Positions 8,303-16,217 of a DNA stretch of 33,742 bases are shown here, one piece after another. The notes beneath the pieces are model-generated. The model searched no databases. It saw nothing but the letters and a program-made list of their open reading frames with translations, and was not told the origin of the DNA. Source of the stretch: Pseudopedobacter sp039918235 (GTDB lineage Bacteria > Bacteroidota > Bacteroidia > Sphingobacteriales > Sphingobacteriaceae); the NCBI GenBank assembly GCA_039918235.1, contig JBDSHZ010000071.1, positions 1-33,742 of the forward strand, written 5' to 3'. Position 1 is the stretch's first letter. The number at the start of each line of letters is the position of its first letter. Both the position numbers and the translations under genes were made by a program.

Positions 8303-9439
8303 TTACAAAAGTCCCTTTGTACTGGGCAATCTCATGTTATTGATATCTCTTTTTACAGACATCTTTATCGCCTTGGCGAAAGCTTTAAATATGGCTTCAA
8401 TTTTATGATGCTCGTTATCTCCTTCTACTTTTATGTTCAGGTTTGATTTTGAAGCATCAGAGAAAGATTTAAAGAAATGGTAAAACATTTCCGTAGGCAT
8501 ATCGCCTACTTTCTCTCTTTTAAATTCCGCATCCCAAACAATCCAGTTTCTTCCGCCAAAATCAATAGCAACTTGTGCTAAGCAATCATCCATTGGTAAA
8601 CAGAAACCATAGCGTTCGATCCCTTTTTTATCGGCTAAAGCCAAAGCAAAAGCTTCCCCTAAAGCAATTCCAGTATCTTCAATGGTGTGGTGCTCGTCAA
8701 TATGTAAATCACCTTTTGTATGCACAGTTAAATCTATCCCGCCATGACGGGCAATTTGGTCCAGCATGTGATCAAAGAAATTTAAGCCAGTATTAATAGC
8801 AGCGTTTCCTTTTCCATCTAAATTTATTTTAATGAGAATGTCTGTTTCGTTTGTTTTTCTGATGTGTTCAATTTTACGATCACCTACTTTTAAAAAACGG
8901 AAAATTTCATCCCACTCAGAAGTTTCAATTGCTAGAACTTCTTCTAAATTGTCAATTTTATTTTGAGCTTCTGTTGCCCCTAAGCCAGGGTTGTTATTTA
9001 ACCAAATGGCTTTTGCACCTAAGTTTTTAGCCAAAACAACATCGTTTAACCGATCACCAATTACAAAAGAGTTTGCCAAATCGTATTTCTCTTTATCAAA
9101 GAAATGAGCTAATAAAGCAGTTCCAGGCTTACGGGTTGGTAAATTGTCTTTAGCAAAAGTTTTATCGATAATGATTTCGCTAAAGCTGATGCCTTCGTTC
9201 TTTAAAGTCTGGATGATGAAGTTTTGAACGGGCCAAAAATTCTCTTCAGGATGAGAAGCTGTTCCCAAGCCATCCTGATTAGACACCATTACCAATTCAA
9301 AATCTGTTTCTTTGGCGATTTTTGAAAGATTATTAATTGCTCCGGGGTAGAAAACTAATTTAGAAAAAGAATCAATCTGCTCATCCTCAGGCTCTAAAAT
9401 CAGGGTGCCGTCTCTATCTATAAATAATAGTTTAATCAT
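8303..9439 (-). CDS. hisB: Bifunctional histidinol-phosphatase / imidazoleglycerol-phosphate dehydratase HisB
   Basis: Performs step 6 (IGP dehydration, C-terminal half) and step 8 (histidinol phosphate hydrolysis, N-terminal half). The 378 residues comprise a HAD phosphatase domain (Asp8 and Asp10 in FIDRDGT, IGDRLND at about 127-133) and an IGPD domain from about residue 188 (IEHIRKTNETDI, FFDHMLDQIARHGG, the metal-binding DEHHTIEDTG at 248-257). The HAD domain lacks the zinc-binding cysteines of E. coli HisB: the loop reads DNLPTRKPGT instead of a Cys-containing RKP loop, which I believe is usual for Bacteroidetes. Its start overlaps the end of hisC by 8 bases. Confidence 0.96.
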   Translation of the reverse strand: MIKLLFIDRDGTLILEPEDEQIDSFSKLVFYPGAINNLSKIAKETDFELVMVSNQDGLGTASHPEENFWPVQNFIIQTLKNEGISFSEIIIDKTFAKDNLPTRKPGTALLAHFFDKEKYDLANSFVIGDRLNDVVLAKNLGAKAIWLNNNPGLGATEAQNKIDNLEEVLAIETSEWDEIFRFLKVGDRKIEHIRKTNETDILIKINLDGKGNAAINTGLNFFDHMLDQIARHGGIDLTVHTKGDLHIDEHHTIEDTGIALGEAFALALADKKGIERYGFCLPMDDCLAQVAIDFGGRNWIVWDAEFKREKVGDMPTEMFYHFFKSFSDASKSNLNIKVEGDNEHHKIEAIFKAFAKAIKMSVKRDINNMRLPSTKGLL

Positions 9440-10484
9440 CTTTTAAAGTTTTTAGGCTATTAATTAAAGCCTGATTTTCTTCATTTGTTCCCACTGTAAT
9501 GCGCAAACAACCTTCACAAAGTTCTACTTTATTACGGTTTCTAACAATAATTCCTTTATTGGTCAGGTATTTATAAATCCCATCCGCATCCGCAGTTTTT
9601 ACCAATATAAAATTTGCATCGGATGGATAAATGTCGATTACAAAATCAAAATTCTTTAATGCTAAAACCAATGCGTCACGTTCCTTTAAAATGGTTTTAA
9701 TCCATTCGTTAACCTGCTCTACATTTTGCAACGCTTCCAAAGCCAATTTCTGAGAAGCTTCGTTTATATTGTAAGGCGGTTTAACACGATTTAAAACCTC
9801 TATAATCTCTTCGCTTGCAAAAGCCATCCCAACTCTTAACGCAGCCAAACCCCAAGCTTTAGAAAGGGTTTGTAATACCACCAAATTGGCATATTCTGTT
9901 AATTCCTGAATAAAAGTTTTTTGTCTGGAGAAGTTGATATAAGCTTCATCAATCACCACTAAACCTTTAAAATTTGCTAAAAGTGTTTCAATATCATCTC
10001 GGTTAATTGAATTACCTGTTGGATTATTAGGAGAGCAAATGAAAATGAGTTTGGTGTTTTCATCAATCGCTTCGGCAATGCCTTCCAAATTTAGCTGATA
10101 TTCTTCAGTCAGGTTCACTCTTTTCAACTGCACATCATTGATGTTTGCTGAAACTTCATACATGCCATAAGTTGGAGGCACAATAATCACATTATCCACG
10201 CCCGGATTACAGAAACTTCTGAATAAAATATCAATCGCTTCGTCACTTCCGTTTCCTAAGAAAATATTTCTAGCCGGAACACCTTTTATTTCGCTTAAAC
10301 GCATTTTTAACGCATAAGCCATAGGGTCTGGATAACGATGAAAAGCTTGTGAAAGCGGAGAACCATATGCGTTTTCATTTGCATCTAAATATACTGAAGC
10401 TTCTCCTTTAAATTCATCTCTTGCAGAAGAATAAGGCTTTAGCGTTTTTATATTAGGTCTGATGATTTTATCTATTTCAAACAT
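9432..10484 (-). CDS. hisC: Histidinol-phosphate aminotransferase HisC
   Basis: PLP-dependent class I/II aminotransferase that converts imidazole acetol phosphate to histidinol phosphate with glutamate as donor. The 350 residues carry LDANENAYG at about 33-41, FLGNGSDEAID at 75-85, SPNNPTGN at 151-158, the Asp that contacts the pyridine nitrogen in VVIDEAYI at 176-183, and the Schiff-base Lys209 in QTLSKAWGLAALRVG. The closing LRITVG segment contains the substrate-carboxylate Arg. It overlaps hisB by 8 bases and follows hisD after 53 bases. Confidence 0.96.
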   Translation of the reverse strand: MFEIDKIIRPNIKTLKPYSSARDEFKGEASVYLDANENAYGSPLSQAFHRYPDPMAYALKMRLSEIKGVPARNIFLGNGSDEAIDILFRSFCNPGVDNVIIVPPTYGMYEVSANINDVQLKRVNLTEEYQLNLEGIAEAIDENTKLIFICSPNNPTGNSINRDDIETLLANFKGLVVIDEAYINFSRQKTFIQELTEYANLVVLQTLSKAWGLAALRVGMAFASEEIIEVLNRVKPPYNINEASQKLALEALQNVEQVNEWIKTILKERDALVLALKNFDFVIDIYPSDANFILVKTADADGIYKYLTNKGIIVRNRNKVELCEGCLRITVGTNEENQALINSLKTLKDD

Positions 10485-10537
10485 TTTTCCGATTTTAAAA
10501 TTTGTCCATTTGATGATAGGTCTTGCATCTTTGCTCT

Positions 10538-11833
10538 TTATTCCTGAATCTTTGAAAGTCTCACACTCACCGCGTTTTTATGTGCCTGTAAACCTTCAAT
10601 TTCGGCTAAAATTTCAATGCTAGGTCCTAAATTTTTAATCCCGATTTCGCTGATGTGCTGGAAAGTGATTTTCTTTATAAAAGAATCTAAAGAAACTCCA
10701 GAATAAGAACGGGCATAAGCACTAGTAGGTAGTGTATGATTGGTGCCACTGGCGTAATCGCCGGCACTTTCCGGGGTTAAATTTCCTGCAAAAACAGAAC
10801 CTGCATTGGTGATGTTTCCAGTTATTTGTTGCCAGTTATCAGTTGCTAAAATTAAATGTTCTGGTGCGTATTCATTGCTAAAAGTCATCGCTTCTTCTAA
10901 ATCAGAAACTAAAACTGCATAAGAATTTTCAATTGCTTTTTTAGCGATTTCTTTTCTCGGTAGTACCTGCAATTGTTTTTCCAATTCAATCAGCGTTTGA
11001 TCAATCATCTCCTTGGAATTACACACCAATACCGCCTGACTGTCTACACCATGTTCTGCCTGTGCCAATAAATCAGCAGCTACAAAAACTGGATTTGCAG
11101 TTTCATCAGCAATGACTAAAACTTCTGATGGTCCGGCAGGCATATCAATCGCAGTATTAGTTGTAGATTGTATCAATGTTTTTGCCATGGTAACAAATTG
11201 GTTTCCTGGGCCAAATATTTTATCGACTTTAGGGATACTTTCTGTTCCGTAAGCCATGGCAGCAACTGCTTGTGCACCGCCAACTAAATATATTCTGTCA
11301 ATTTCTAATAGCTTAGCTACATAAGCTAAATAACCATTCACCTCTCCGCTTTTTTGCGGAGGAGAACAAACTACAATTTCTTTACAACCTGCAATTTTTG
11401 CCGGGATGCCCAACATTAAAAAAGTGCTTGGTAAAACTGCCGTTCCTCCAGGAATGTATAATCCCACTCTTTCAATAGCTCTCACTTCACGCCAACAGGT
11501 TACGCCTTTTGTGGTTTCTGTTTTTTCTTCTTTTGAAATTTGAGTTTCGTGGAATTTTTTAATGTTTTGATAAGCAATATTGATAGCTTGTTTAACTTCT
11601 TCTGAAATTAAATTGGCTAATTCATTAATCTTTTGTTTTCCAATAAATAAAGTATCTAGTTCAACATGATCAAATTTTAAAGCAAAAGATTTTAAAGCAT
11701 CATCACCCTCCGCCTTTACTTTGGAAATAATTTGTTCTACTTTTTCTCTGATTTCGTTTCCCGAATCTACATTACGAAGAATCAGTTTTTGAATGGCAGC
11801 TTTGCTTAAATCTTTATAATTATATGTTTTCAT
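10538..11833 (-). CDS. hisD: Histidinol dehydrogenase HisD
   Basis: Zinc enzyme for the last two steps, oxidising histidinol to histidine with two NAD molecules. The 431 residues show the family signature PAGPSEVLVIADE, the zinc-ligand region AQAEHGVDSQAV (Gln and His), the catalytic Glu-His pair in YAPEHL, and SAGDYASGTNHTLPTSAYAR, whose Asp is the expected third zinc ligand. Length is normal. It is the second enzyme gene of the operon, separated from hisG by a 112-base gap holding a long imperfect palindrome. Confidence 0.97.
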   Translation of the reverse strand: MKTYNYKDLSKAAIQKLILRNVDSGNEIREKVEQIISKVKAEGDDALKSFALKFDHVELDTLFIGKQKINELANLISEEVKQAINIAYQNIKKFHETQISKEEKTETTKGVTCWREVRAIERVGLYIPGGTAVLPSTFLMLGIPAKIAGCKEIVVCSPPQKSGEVNGYLAYVAKLLEIDRIYLVGGAQAVAAMAYGTESIPKVDKIFGPGNQFVTMAKTLIQSTTNTAIDMPAGPSEVLVIADETANPVFVAADLLAQAEHGVDSQAVLVCNSKEMIDQTLIELEKQLQVLPRKEIAKKAIENSYAVLVSDLEEAMTFSNEYAPEHLILATDNWQQITGNITNAGSVFAGNLTPESAGDYASGTNHTLPTSAYARSYSGVSLDSFIKKITFQHISEIGIKNLGPSIEILAEIEGLQAHKNAVSVRLSKIQE

Positions 11834-11834
11834 T

Positions 11835-11940
11835 TTTAGTTTGTTAGGTATTGGTTGGTGAGTTTGTTAGACTTTTAAAGTCGAAATATGAAATTTGATT
11901 ATTGGCTAAACAACCAACCACCTAACAAGCTAACCACCTA
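11835..11940. repeat. Long imperfect palindrome in the hisG-hisD gap
   Basis: The plus strand carries a G/T-rich arm (about 11835-11870, with TTAGTTTGTTAGGT and GGTTGGT) and a complementary A/C-rich arm (about 11905-11940, with CAACCAACC and ACCTAACAAGCTAA). Between them lies a short perfect palindrome, GACTTT-T-AAAGTC, at 11870-11882. The element could fold into a large hairpin in the his mRNA. It has no terminator T-tract. It may be an extragenic palindromic repeat or an mRNA stability element. Confidence 0.55.
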
Positions 11941-11945
11941 CTCAA

Positions 11946-12797
11946 CTACAATATTATTTTCTCAATCGGCATTACCACAATTCCTTGTGCGCCTGCAGTT
12001 TTTAATTCACTGATGTGGTTCCAGAAATCTCTTTCAGGAATAACAGTGTGAACAGCAACCCATCCTTCTTCTGCTAAATTCACTACTGATGGACTTTTGA
12101 CCCCTGGTAAAAGGGAAATTACCTTATCCAAATTCACCTTTTCTACATTCAAAACCACATATTTAGTTTCTTTTGCCCGCATTACGGATTGGATGCGTTG
12201 TAAAAGCTCTAAAATCAGGGGATTATTTTCTTCTCCTTTTCTTCCGATTAAAATCGCCTCTGAAGACATCACATCTGCAAAAGGCTTTAATCCGTTGCTT
12301 CTTAAAGTGCCACCTGTAGATACGATATCAAAAATAGCATCAGATAAGCCTAAGCCAGGTGAAATTTCTACCGATCCGGATATAATTTTTATATCTGAAC
12401 TAATCCCTTCTTTGTCTAAAAAGTTTTGAAGAATAACAGGATAGGAGGTGGCAATGGCTTTTCCATTTAAATCAGCAATAGTTTCAATTTCACTATTATT
12501 AGGTATGGCTATTTTTAAGGTGCATTTTCCAAAACCTAAACGTTGCAAATACGCTACCTCTACTTTAGTTTCTGCAATTACATTTTCTCCCACTAAACCA
12601 ATATCTGCAATGCCATCCTGTACGTATTCAGGAATATCATCATCTCTTAAAAAAAGAATTTCTAAAGGGAAGTTGGATACTGGAGAGATTAAAGAGCTTT
12701 TATAATTATCGAAAGTTAAGCCACAATTTTTTAACAGTTCTACAGATTTTTCATTCAATCTGCCAGATTTCTGGATAGCAATTTTTAAAGTTTTCAA
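11946..12797 (-). CDS. hisG: ATP phosphoribosyltransferase HisG (long form)
   Basis: First and committed step of histidine synthesis: ATP plus PRPP gives PR-ATP. I place the start at TTG 12795-12797, giving 283 residues beginning LKTLKIAIQKSGRL, because homologues start at this KIAIQKSGRL block. A further in-frame extension (another TTG at 12879-12881) would overlap the His leader peptide and encodes nothing conserved. Seen: DIGLVGENVIAE, the PRPP loop DIVSTGGTLRSNGL, and a C-terminal ACT-like domain (from about 210, ending GAQGIVVMPIEKIIL) typical of the long, histidine-inhibited HisG that works without HisZ. A TTG start may reduce translation. Confidence 0.94.
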   Translation of the reverse strand: MKTLKIAIQKSGRLNEKSVELLKNCGLTFDNYKSSLISPVSNFPLEILFLRDDDIPEYVQDGIADIGLVGENVIAETKVEVAYLQRLGFGKCTLKIAIPNNSEIETIADLNGKAIATSYPVILQNFLDKEGISSDIKIISGSVEISPGLGLSDAIFDIVSTGGTLRSNGLKPFADVMSSEAILIGRKGEENNPLILELLQRIQSVMRAKETKYVVLNVEKVNLDKVISLLPGVKSPSVVNLAEEGWVAVHTVIPERDFWNHISELKTAGAQGIVVMPIEKIIL

Positions 12798-12842
12798 GAT
12801 GTTGGGGTTATTAATAAAAGACAAACAATTGAGAATTGAAAA

Positions 12843-12893
12843 GTTTTGACGAACAAAACATACTAGATCACACCACCACAATGGTGATGATGA
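12843..12893 (-). promoter_or_regulatory. Candidate his attenuator: alternative hairpins overlapping the leader peptide
   Basis: On the minus strand the His codons themselves form a strong hairpin: CATCACCA (12889-12882), loop TTG, TGGTGGTG (12878-12871), extended by TCA/TGA around one bulged base (12868-12893). It is followed by a weaker hairpin, GTTTTG (12859-12854), loop TTCGT, CAAAAC (12848-12843), then a T-rich run (TTTTCAATTCTC), which could be a weak intrinsic terminator. A ribosome stalled on the His codons would melt the first hairpin. Which structure stops transcription was not computed. Confidence 0.55.
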
Positions 12894-12925
12894 AGATGAT
12901 GTAAAGGAGTCAATATTCTTTTCAT
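12863..12925 (-). CDS. hisL: His operon leader peptide
   Basis: A 20-codon reading frame, ATG at 12923-12925 and TAG at 12863-12865, encoding MKRILTPLHHLHHHHCGGVI. Six of seven consecutive codons are His, the hallmark of a leader peptide used to sense charged histidyl-tRNA. It lies 66 bases before the hisG start and about 35 bases after the expected transcription start of a consensus promoter. E. coli HisL, with seven His in a row, is the functional parallel, though the sequences are not alignable outside the His run. It is too short for most gene callers, and part of it is easily hidden by an over-extended hisG start. Confidence 0.88.
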   Translation of the reverse strand: MKRILTPLHHLHHHHCGGVI

Positions 12926-12966
12926 GTCTTTTTGCAATTTCTAAGAACAGAAATTTTTGTATAGCG

Positions 12967-12996
12967 CAAATATAAGAAGCTAATGTTTATTATCAA
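12967..12996 (-). promoter_or_regulatory. his operon promoter (Bacteroidetes type)
   Basis: On the minus strand TTG (12996-12994), a 19-base spacer and TATATTTG (12974-12967) match the Bacteroidetes primary sigma consensus (TTG, about 19, TAnnTTTG) exactly. Transcription should begin near 12960, giving a 5' leader of about 160 bases that includes the His leader peptide before hisG. Confidence 0.82.
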
Positions 12997-13086
12997 GTTT
13001 TTTATTGGAGAATAAAAAATACGCTGAAATAGGATGTGGTAATAATTCTATAAATCCAAAATTTAAGGATTAATAAGAAGGGTTAA

Positions 13087-13134
13087 ATAAAGATAAAAAA
13101 GGCGGGAATTTTTTCCCGCCTTTTTTATCTTTAT
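13087..13134. terminator. Bidirectional intrinsic terminator, 22-bp perfect stem
   Basis: Arms 13087-13108 and 13113-13134 are perfect inverted copies with a TTTT loop. The core is GGCGGGAA/TTCCCGCC, flanked by A-runs on the left and T-runs on the right, so it works in either direction. The right arm touches the stop codon of the hibernation factor gene, which it terminates. It also insulates the his promoter, about 90 bases further on, from read-through. Confidence 0.93.
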
Positions 13135-13445
13135 CAGTGTTTAACTTTATCCAAATGGTGTTCTATACCTCTTTTTATTTTTTGTAAACTTTCATGAATG
13201 GCTTTAGACATTTCGTCTGATTGTGCACTTGCAAAAATAGGATCTAAACCTTCTAATCTTGCTTCCACATTACACTTTTTATCATCAGAGCCAGATTTAC
13301 CAGCATTTTCATCACTCAAATGAATCTCCACTCTTGTAAGCTGTCCATCAAATCTGCTAAGCTTCTCTGTAAAAAGTTCAGTGATGTAATTGATTAAGTC
13401 TTCTTTACCTTCAATGTGGTTGTCTGTATTTACTTGAATAGTCAT
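13134..13445 (-). CDS. Ribosome hibernation factor, HPF/RaiA family (short form)
   Basis: A 103-residue protein of the HPF/YfiA (RaiA) family, which binds the 30S decoding centre and inactivates ribosomes during starvation. It opens with MTIQVNTDNHIEGKEDLINYI, a strand-helix like other family members. It continues with LTRVEIHLSDEN and KKCNVEARLEG (the beta sheet) and ends in the basic helix MSKAIHESLQKIKRGIEHHLDKVKH. There is no long C-terminal dimerisation domain, so it is the short type. It is a single gene with its own strong terminator. Regulation is not visible: no consensus promoter was found in the 138 bases upstream. Confidence 0.88.
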   Translation of the reverse strand: MTIQVNTDNHIEGKEDLINYITELFTEKLSRFDGQLTRVEIHLSDENAGKSGSDDKKCNVEARLEGLDPIFASAQSDEMSKAIHESLQKIKRGIEHHLDKVKH

Positions 13446-13583
13446 AATAATTTGATTTAAAATTTAATAATAGCAATTAGCATTTTATTAATCACTTTTC
13501 AAAAACCAATCCATAAATATGACAGCAATAAGTTTTTAATAAAGGGTACAGGATTTGCCTATTATTAATTAAAAATAATATAT

Positions 13584-15050
13584 ATGCGAATTAAACACAT
13601 TATAATCCTATTTGCCATTATCCCTTTATTTATAATGTCCTGTTCTAAGGGCAGACATGAGGAATTTGGAAGAAATTTAGCCAAAGCTTTTAAAAGCAAA
13701 AAGTATAAAGACTTTGATACTACAGCTTACAATGCAGTTTTTAAGGCTGAAATGGTAAAGTTGAAACCAGAGCTTCATGATCCTAAATGGATTGATAAAA
13801 TTTATCAGAAAGAAGATAAAGGTTTGATTTTATTAGGTGAATTTCTGGTAAACGGTGAGTTGGATTCTTTACATAGCTATTTAACAAACTCCAGATTTCA
13901 TGGTTTAAACCCAGAGTTTTTTCATGCTGATAAAATTACTGATTTACTGAACAAAGTAAAGTTTACCAAATTTAGGAAGGTAGAAGAAAGTTATCCGTTA
14001 TTAGCACAGTTAGAACTTTACAGTGCAGATGGTTTAGTTAATTACGCCAACATCTTAAAATATGGAGCTGTAAATCCAAAAACTGTTTTAGCTAGATATT
14101 ATGTAAGTGTAAAAAGACCAGATTTTATAGATGCAGAAAAAACATTGGAACAATTGGATATGATTAAGTTTCTGGAAGATATTCAGCCTAAAAACGGTTA
14201 TTATCAGCGTTTGCAAAATCTATTGATCAATGATAATATAGCCGATACCAGTAAAAAACTAACTTCACAAGATAGAGAAAAAGTTTATCTTTCTATGGAA
14301 CGTTTACGCTGGCCTGTTAAGGAATATACTGGTAAATACTTATTGGTAAATATTCCTGAGTTTACATTACGGCTCATTGAAAATAATACTACCAATTTGC
14401 AGATGAAGGTTTGTGTTGGAGAAGCGGGCGGACATGAAACACCGATTTTAAGCGGGATGATTGACAGGATGCAAGTGAATCCCGTTTGGAATATTCCAGA
14501 AAGTATTGCTTCAACAGAGATTTTAGGGAGTTTAAAAAAAGACGCTTATTATTTGGAAGCTAAAAACATGGTTGCTTATAAAAATGGGCAATTGGTACAA
14601 TCAGAAAATGTAGATTGGAACAATGCCAATATTGCAGAATATTCTTTCAAACAGAACCCTGGTGCTGATAATTCTTTAGGACAGATTAAATTTATTTTCC
14701 AAAATCCTTATGCTATTTATTTACATGATACGCCAGCCCAAGCAATGTTTAAACAGAATATGAGAGCAGTGAGTCATGGATGTGTGAGAGTGCAGGAACC
14801 AATGAAACTACAGGAATTTTTATTGAATGATAAAAATGAATCTGAAGAAATTGTGAAAGAAACAGAAGCTTCTTCTGCTGGTAAAAAAGTGGATGCGAGA
14901 TGGGTTAAAATTAAAGATCCTATTCCAGTATTTATATCTTACTATACCGCTTGGACAGATGATGACGGTAACTTGATTACCTCAAAAGACGTTTATGGTT
15001 ATGATGTTTTACTGATGCCGAAGTTTAAAACTTATATGGCTAAACTGTAA
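13584..15050 (+). CDS. L,D-transpeptidase lipoprotein (YcbB/LdtD-like)
   Basis: A 488-residue cell-wall enzyme that would form 3-3 peptidoglycan cross-links or attach proteins to the wall. The N-terminus is a lipoprotein signal (hydrophobic 4-17, lipobox FIMSC with Cys20), so it is exported and lipidated. The C-terminal third is the YkuD catalytic domain: IPEFTLRLIE at about 257-266, the conserved TPILSG, VNPVWNIPESI, His381 in LHDTPA, and SHGCVRV with catalytic Cys400. The YcbB-like arrangement, with about 240 residues before the catalytic domain, matches the large periplasmic Ldts. It stands alone, divergent from the hibernation factor. Confidence 0.9.
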   Translation: MRIKHIIILFAIIPLFIMSCSKGRHEEFGRNLAKAFKSKKYKDFDTTAYNAVFKAEMVKLKPELHDPKWIDKIYQKEDKGLILLGEFLVNGELDSLHSYLTNSRFHGLNPEFFHADKITDLLNKVKFTKFRKVEESYPLLAQLELYSADGLVNYANILKYGAVNPKTVLARYYVSVKRPDFIDAEKTLEQLDMIKFLEDIQPKNGYYQRLQNLLINDNIADTSKKLTSQDREKVYLSMERLRWPVKEYTGKYLLVNIPEFTLRLIENNTTNLQMKVCVGEAGGHETPILSGMIDRMQVNPVWNIPESIASTEILGSLKKDAYYLEAKNMVAYKNGQLVQSENVDWNNANIAEYSFKQNPGADNSLGQIKFIFQNPYAIYLHDTPAQAMFKQNMRAVSHGCVRVQEPMKLQEFLLNDKNESEEIVKETEASSAGKKVDARWVKIKDPIPVFISYYTAWTDDDGNLITSKDVYGYDVLLMPKFKTYMAKL

Positions 15051-15059
15051 TTGTTGAGT

Positions 15060-15325
15060 TTAGGGTTCTCTCTTAAGGTATTTTATTTTTAGAAATAAAA
15101 TAATGCCTGCCAAAATAAGGGTAATACTATTTGCAGCAATCATGGCAAATCCCTTTTTATGAGACTATAAATTAACTAAAGGAATAATCCCAAGCTTACA
15201 TACATCGAAAGAGAAATACTTTCGGTGTTTTTTGTTTTAATGATTTTGATAGCTTGCGGAAGAAAGGAAATGGTTGTTGAAGCTGCTGCAAATAAACCTA
15301 TTGCTGTTATAAAATGATCTTCCAC
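15060..15325 (-). pseudogene. SemiSWEET sugar transporter, disrupted
   Basis: A SemiSWEET (half-SWEET, MtN3 family) transporter of about 88 codons if read from GTG 15323-15325. The first two helices are intact, with the PQ-loop SFLPQAIKIIKTKNTESISL. The frame is then broken twice: a TAG (near 15175) where the family has a TGG Trp (FL-stop-LIYSLIK), and a missing base in the following A-run, after which the third helix continues in another frame (KGFAMIAANSITLILAG) to TAA at 15060-15062. Two independent lesions argue for decay rather than one sequencing error. The open frame also extends upstream to 15403, with no family similarity. Confidence 0.8.
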
Positions 15326-15430
15326 TTTTATTTTTATCTGATTTATTAAAACCAAGACAGATAGAAAATACATTACTGTACATTCCATCACTTTAATTCC
15401 CAATATTTGTTACGACTTAATCCGTTTTTA

Positions 15431-16105
15431 TTAATTCAATTGCGCATCAATCATTTCAAAGATAGATATAAACTCTTCTGCCAATCTGCCTTTATAAACT
15501 AATAGACTTTTAGTTAAAGCATCTTGTTGATCAACTGTAAAAGGATCCTGCCATAACCTCATGCAAATTTGTTTGAGTGCATAAGTTATTTTTTCTGGAT
15601 TGGAATAGCTGAAAAGATATTTTTCTTTTTTAAATCGTTCAAAGAAATGGAAAAATCTATCGGTATCTTCAATTCTATTTAAGAGGAGAAAACTTTTTAG
15701 ATCTACCTCATTTACCTGTTCAATAATTTCGTAAAATTGGTTAGGATCAATCAAACCTTCAGTGATCAATAAACTGTCTAGCATTAATTCTAAACTGATG
15801 TGTCCCAAGAAAAAAGGTTTAACAGGAGAACCAGCAATGGTTTCTCTAATCACTAATTTTATCTGATGTTGATGATGTAAGAAAAAAGTTGATCCGTGAA
15901 ATAATCTATCAACTTCAATGTGCCTTCTCCATCCTTTTAATAATGCTTTATGGTTTTTATTCTCTAAAAAAAGATGTTCTTTTTTTTCAGGATGTATAAC
16001 CCAACTTTTAGCTGCATTTTTAATAAGATCAGGCAAAACTGTCCCTAATACTTCATAAGCATTAGGGTTTTCTCTGTCGAAATAAAAATGTGATAAAAAA
16101 TTCAT
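15431..16105 (-). CDS. Acyl carrier protein phosphodiesterase-like protein (AcpH/DUF479)
   Basis: A 224-residue member of the AcpH family, whose founder removes the phosphopantetheine arm from acyl carrier protein. Seen: the family start MNFLSHFYFDREN, the LGTVLPDLIKN segment with the metal-binding Asp, the middle HIEVDRLFHGS, whose His and Asp are expected in the HD-like site, and LGHISLELMLDSLL at about 129-142. It is somewhat longer than the roughly 193 residues of E. coli AcpH. In Bacteroidetes this family is widespread and its true substrate is untested, so the activity is tentative. It is divergent from tyrS. Confidence 0.8.
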   Translation of the reverse strand: MNFLSHFYFDRENPNAYEVLGTVLPDLIKNAAKSWVIHPEKKEHLFLENKNHKALLKGWRRHIEVDRLFHGSTFFLHHQHQIKLVIRETIAGSPVKPFFLGHISLELMLDSLLITEGLIDPNQFYEIIEQVNEVDLKSFLLLNRIEDTDRFFHFFERFKKEKYLFSYSNPEKITYALKQICMRLWQDPFTVDQQDALTKSLLVYKGRLAEEFISIFEMIDAQLN

Positions 16106-16170
16106 GCTTTTAAATCTTTACGTGAGATCACTTAAAACGATACAATTTATATTCAAATCAGATGAAATCA

Positions 16171-16178
16171 TATATTTG
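16171..16178 (+). promoter_or_regulatory. Candidate tyrS promoter -7 element
   Basis: TATATTTG at 16171-16178 matches TAnnTTTG exactly and sits 40 bases before the tyrS start. No TTG is found at the expected distance upstream, so only half of the promoter is supported. Confidence 0.55.
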
Positions 16179-16217
16179 CGCTTTTCCAAGATAAAAACAA
16201 ATTTTAAATAAGAGCAT

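Noticed and set aside
12798..12881. Longer HisG starting at TTG 12881
   Set aside because: The extra 28 residues are not conserved in HisG, begin with WWCDL and overlap the His leader peptide in another frame. The family start is at KIAIQKSGRL.
15326..15403. Upstream extension of the SemiSWEET frame starting at 15403
   Set aside because: The residues before VEDHFITAIG do not resemble the family, and the total from GTG 15325 matches the usual SemiSWEET length.
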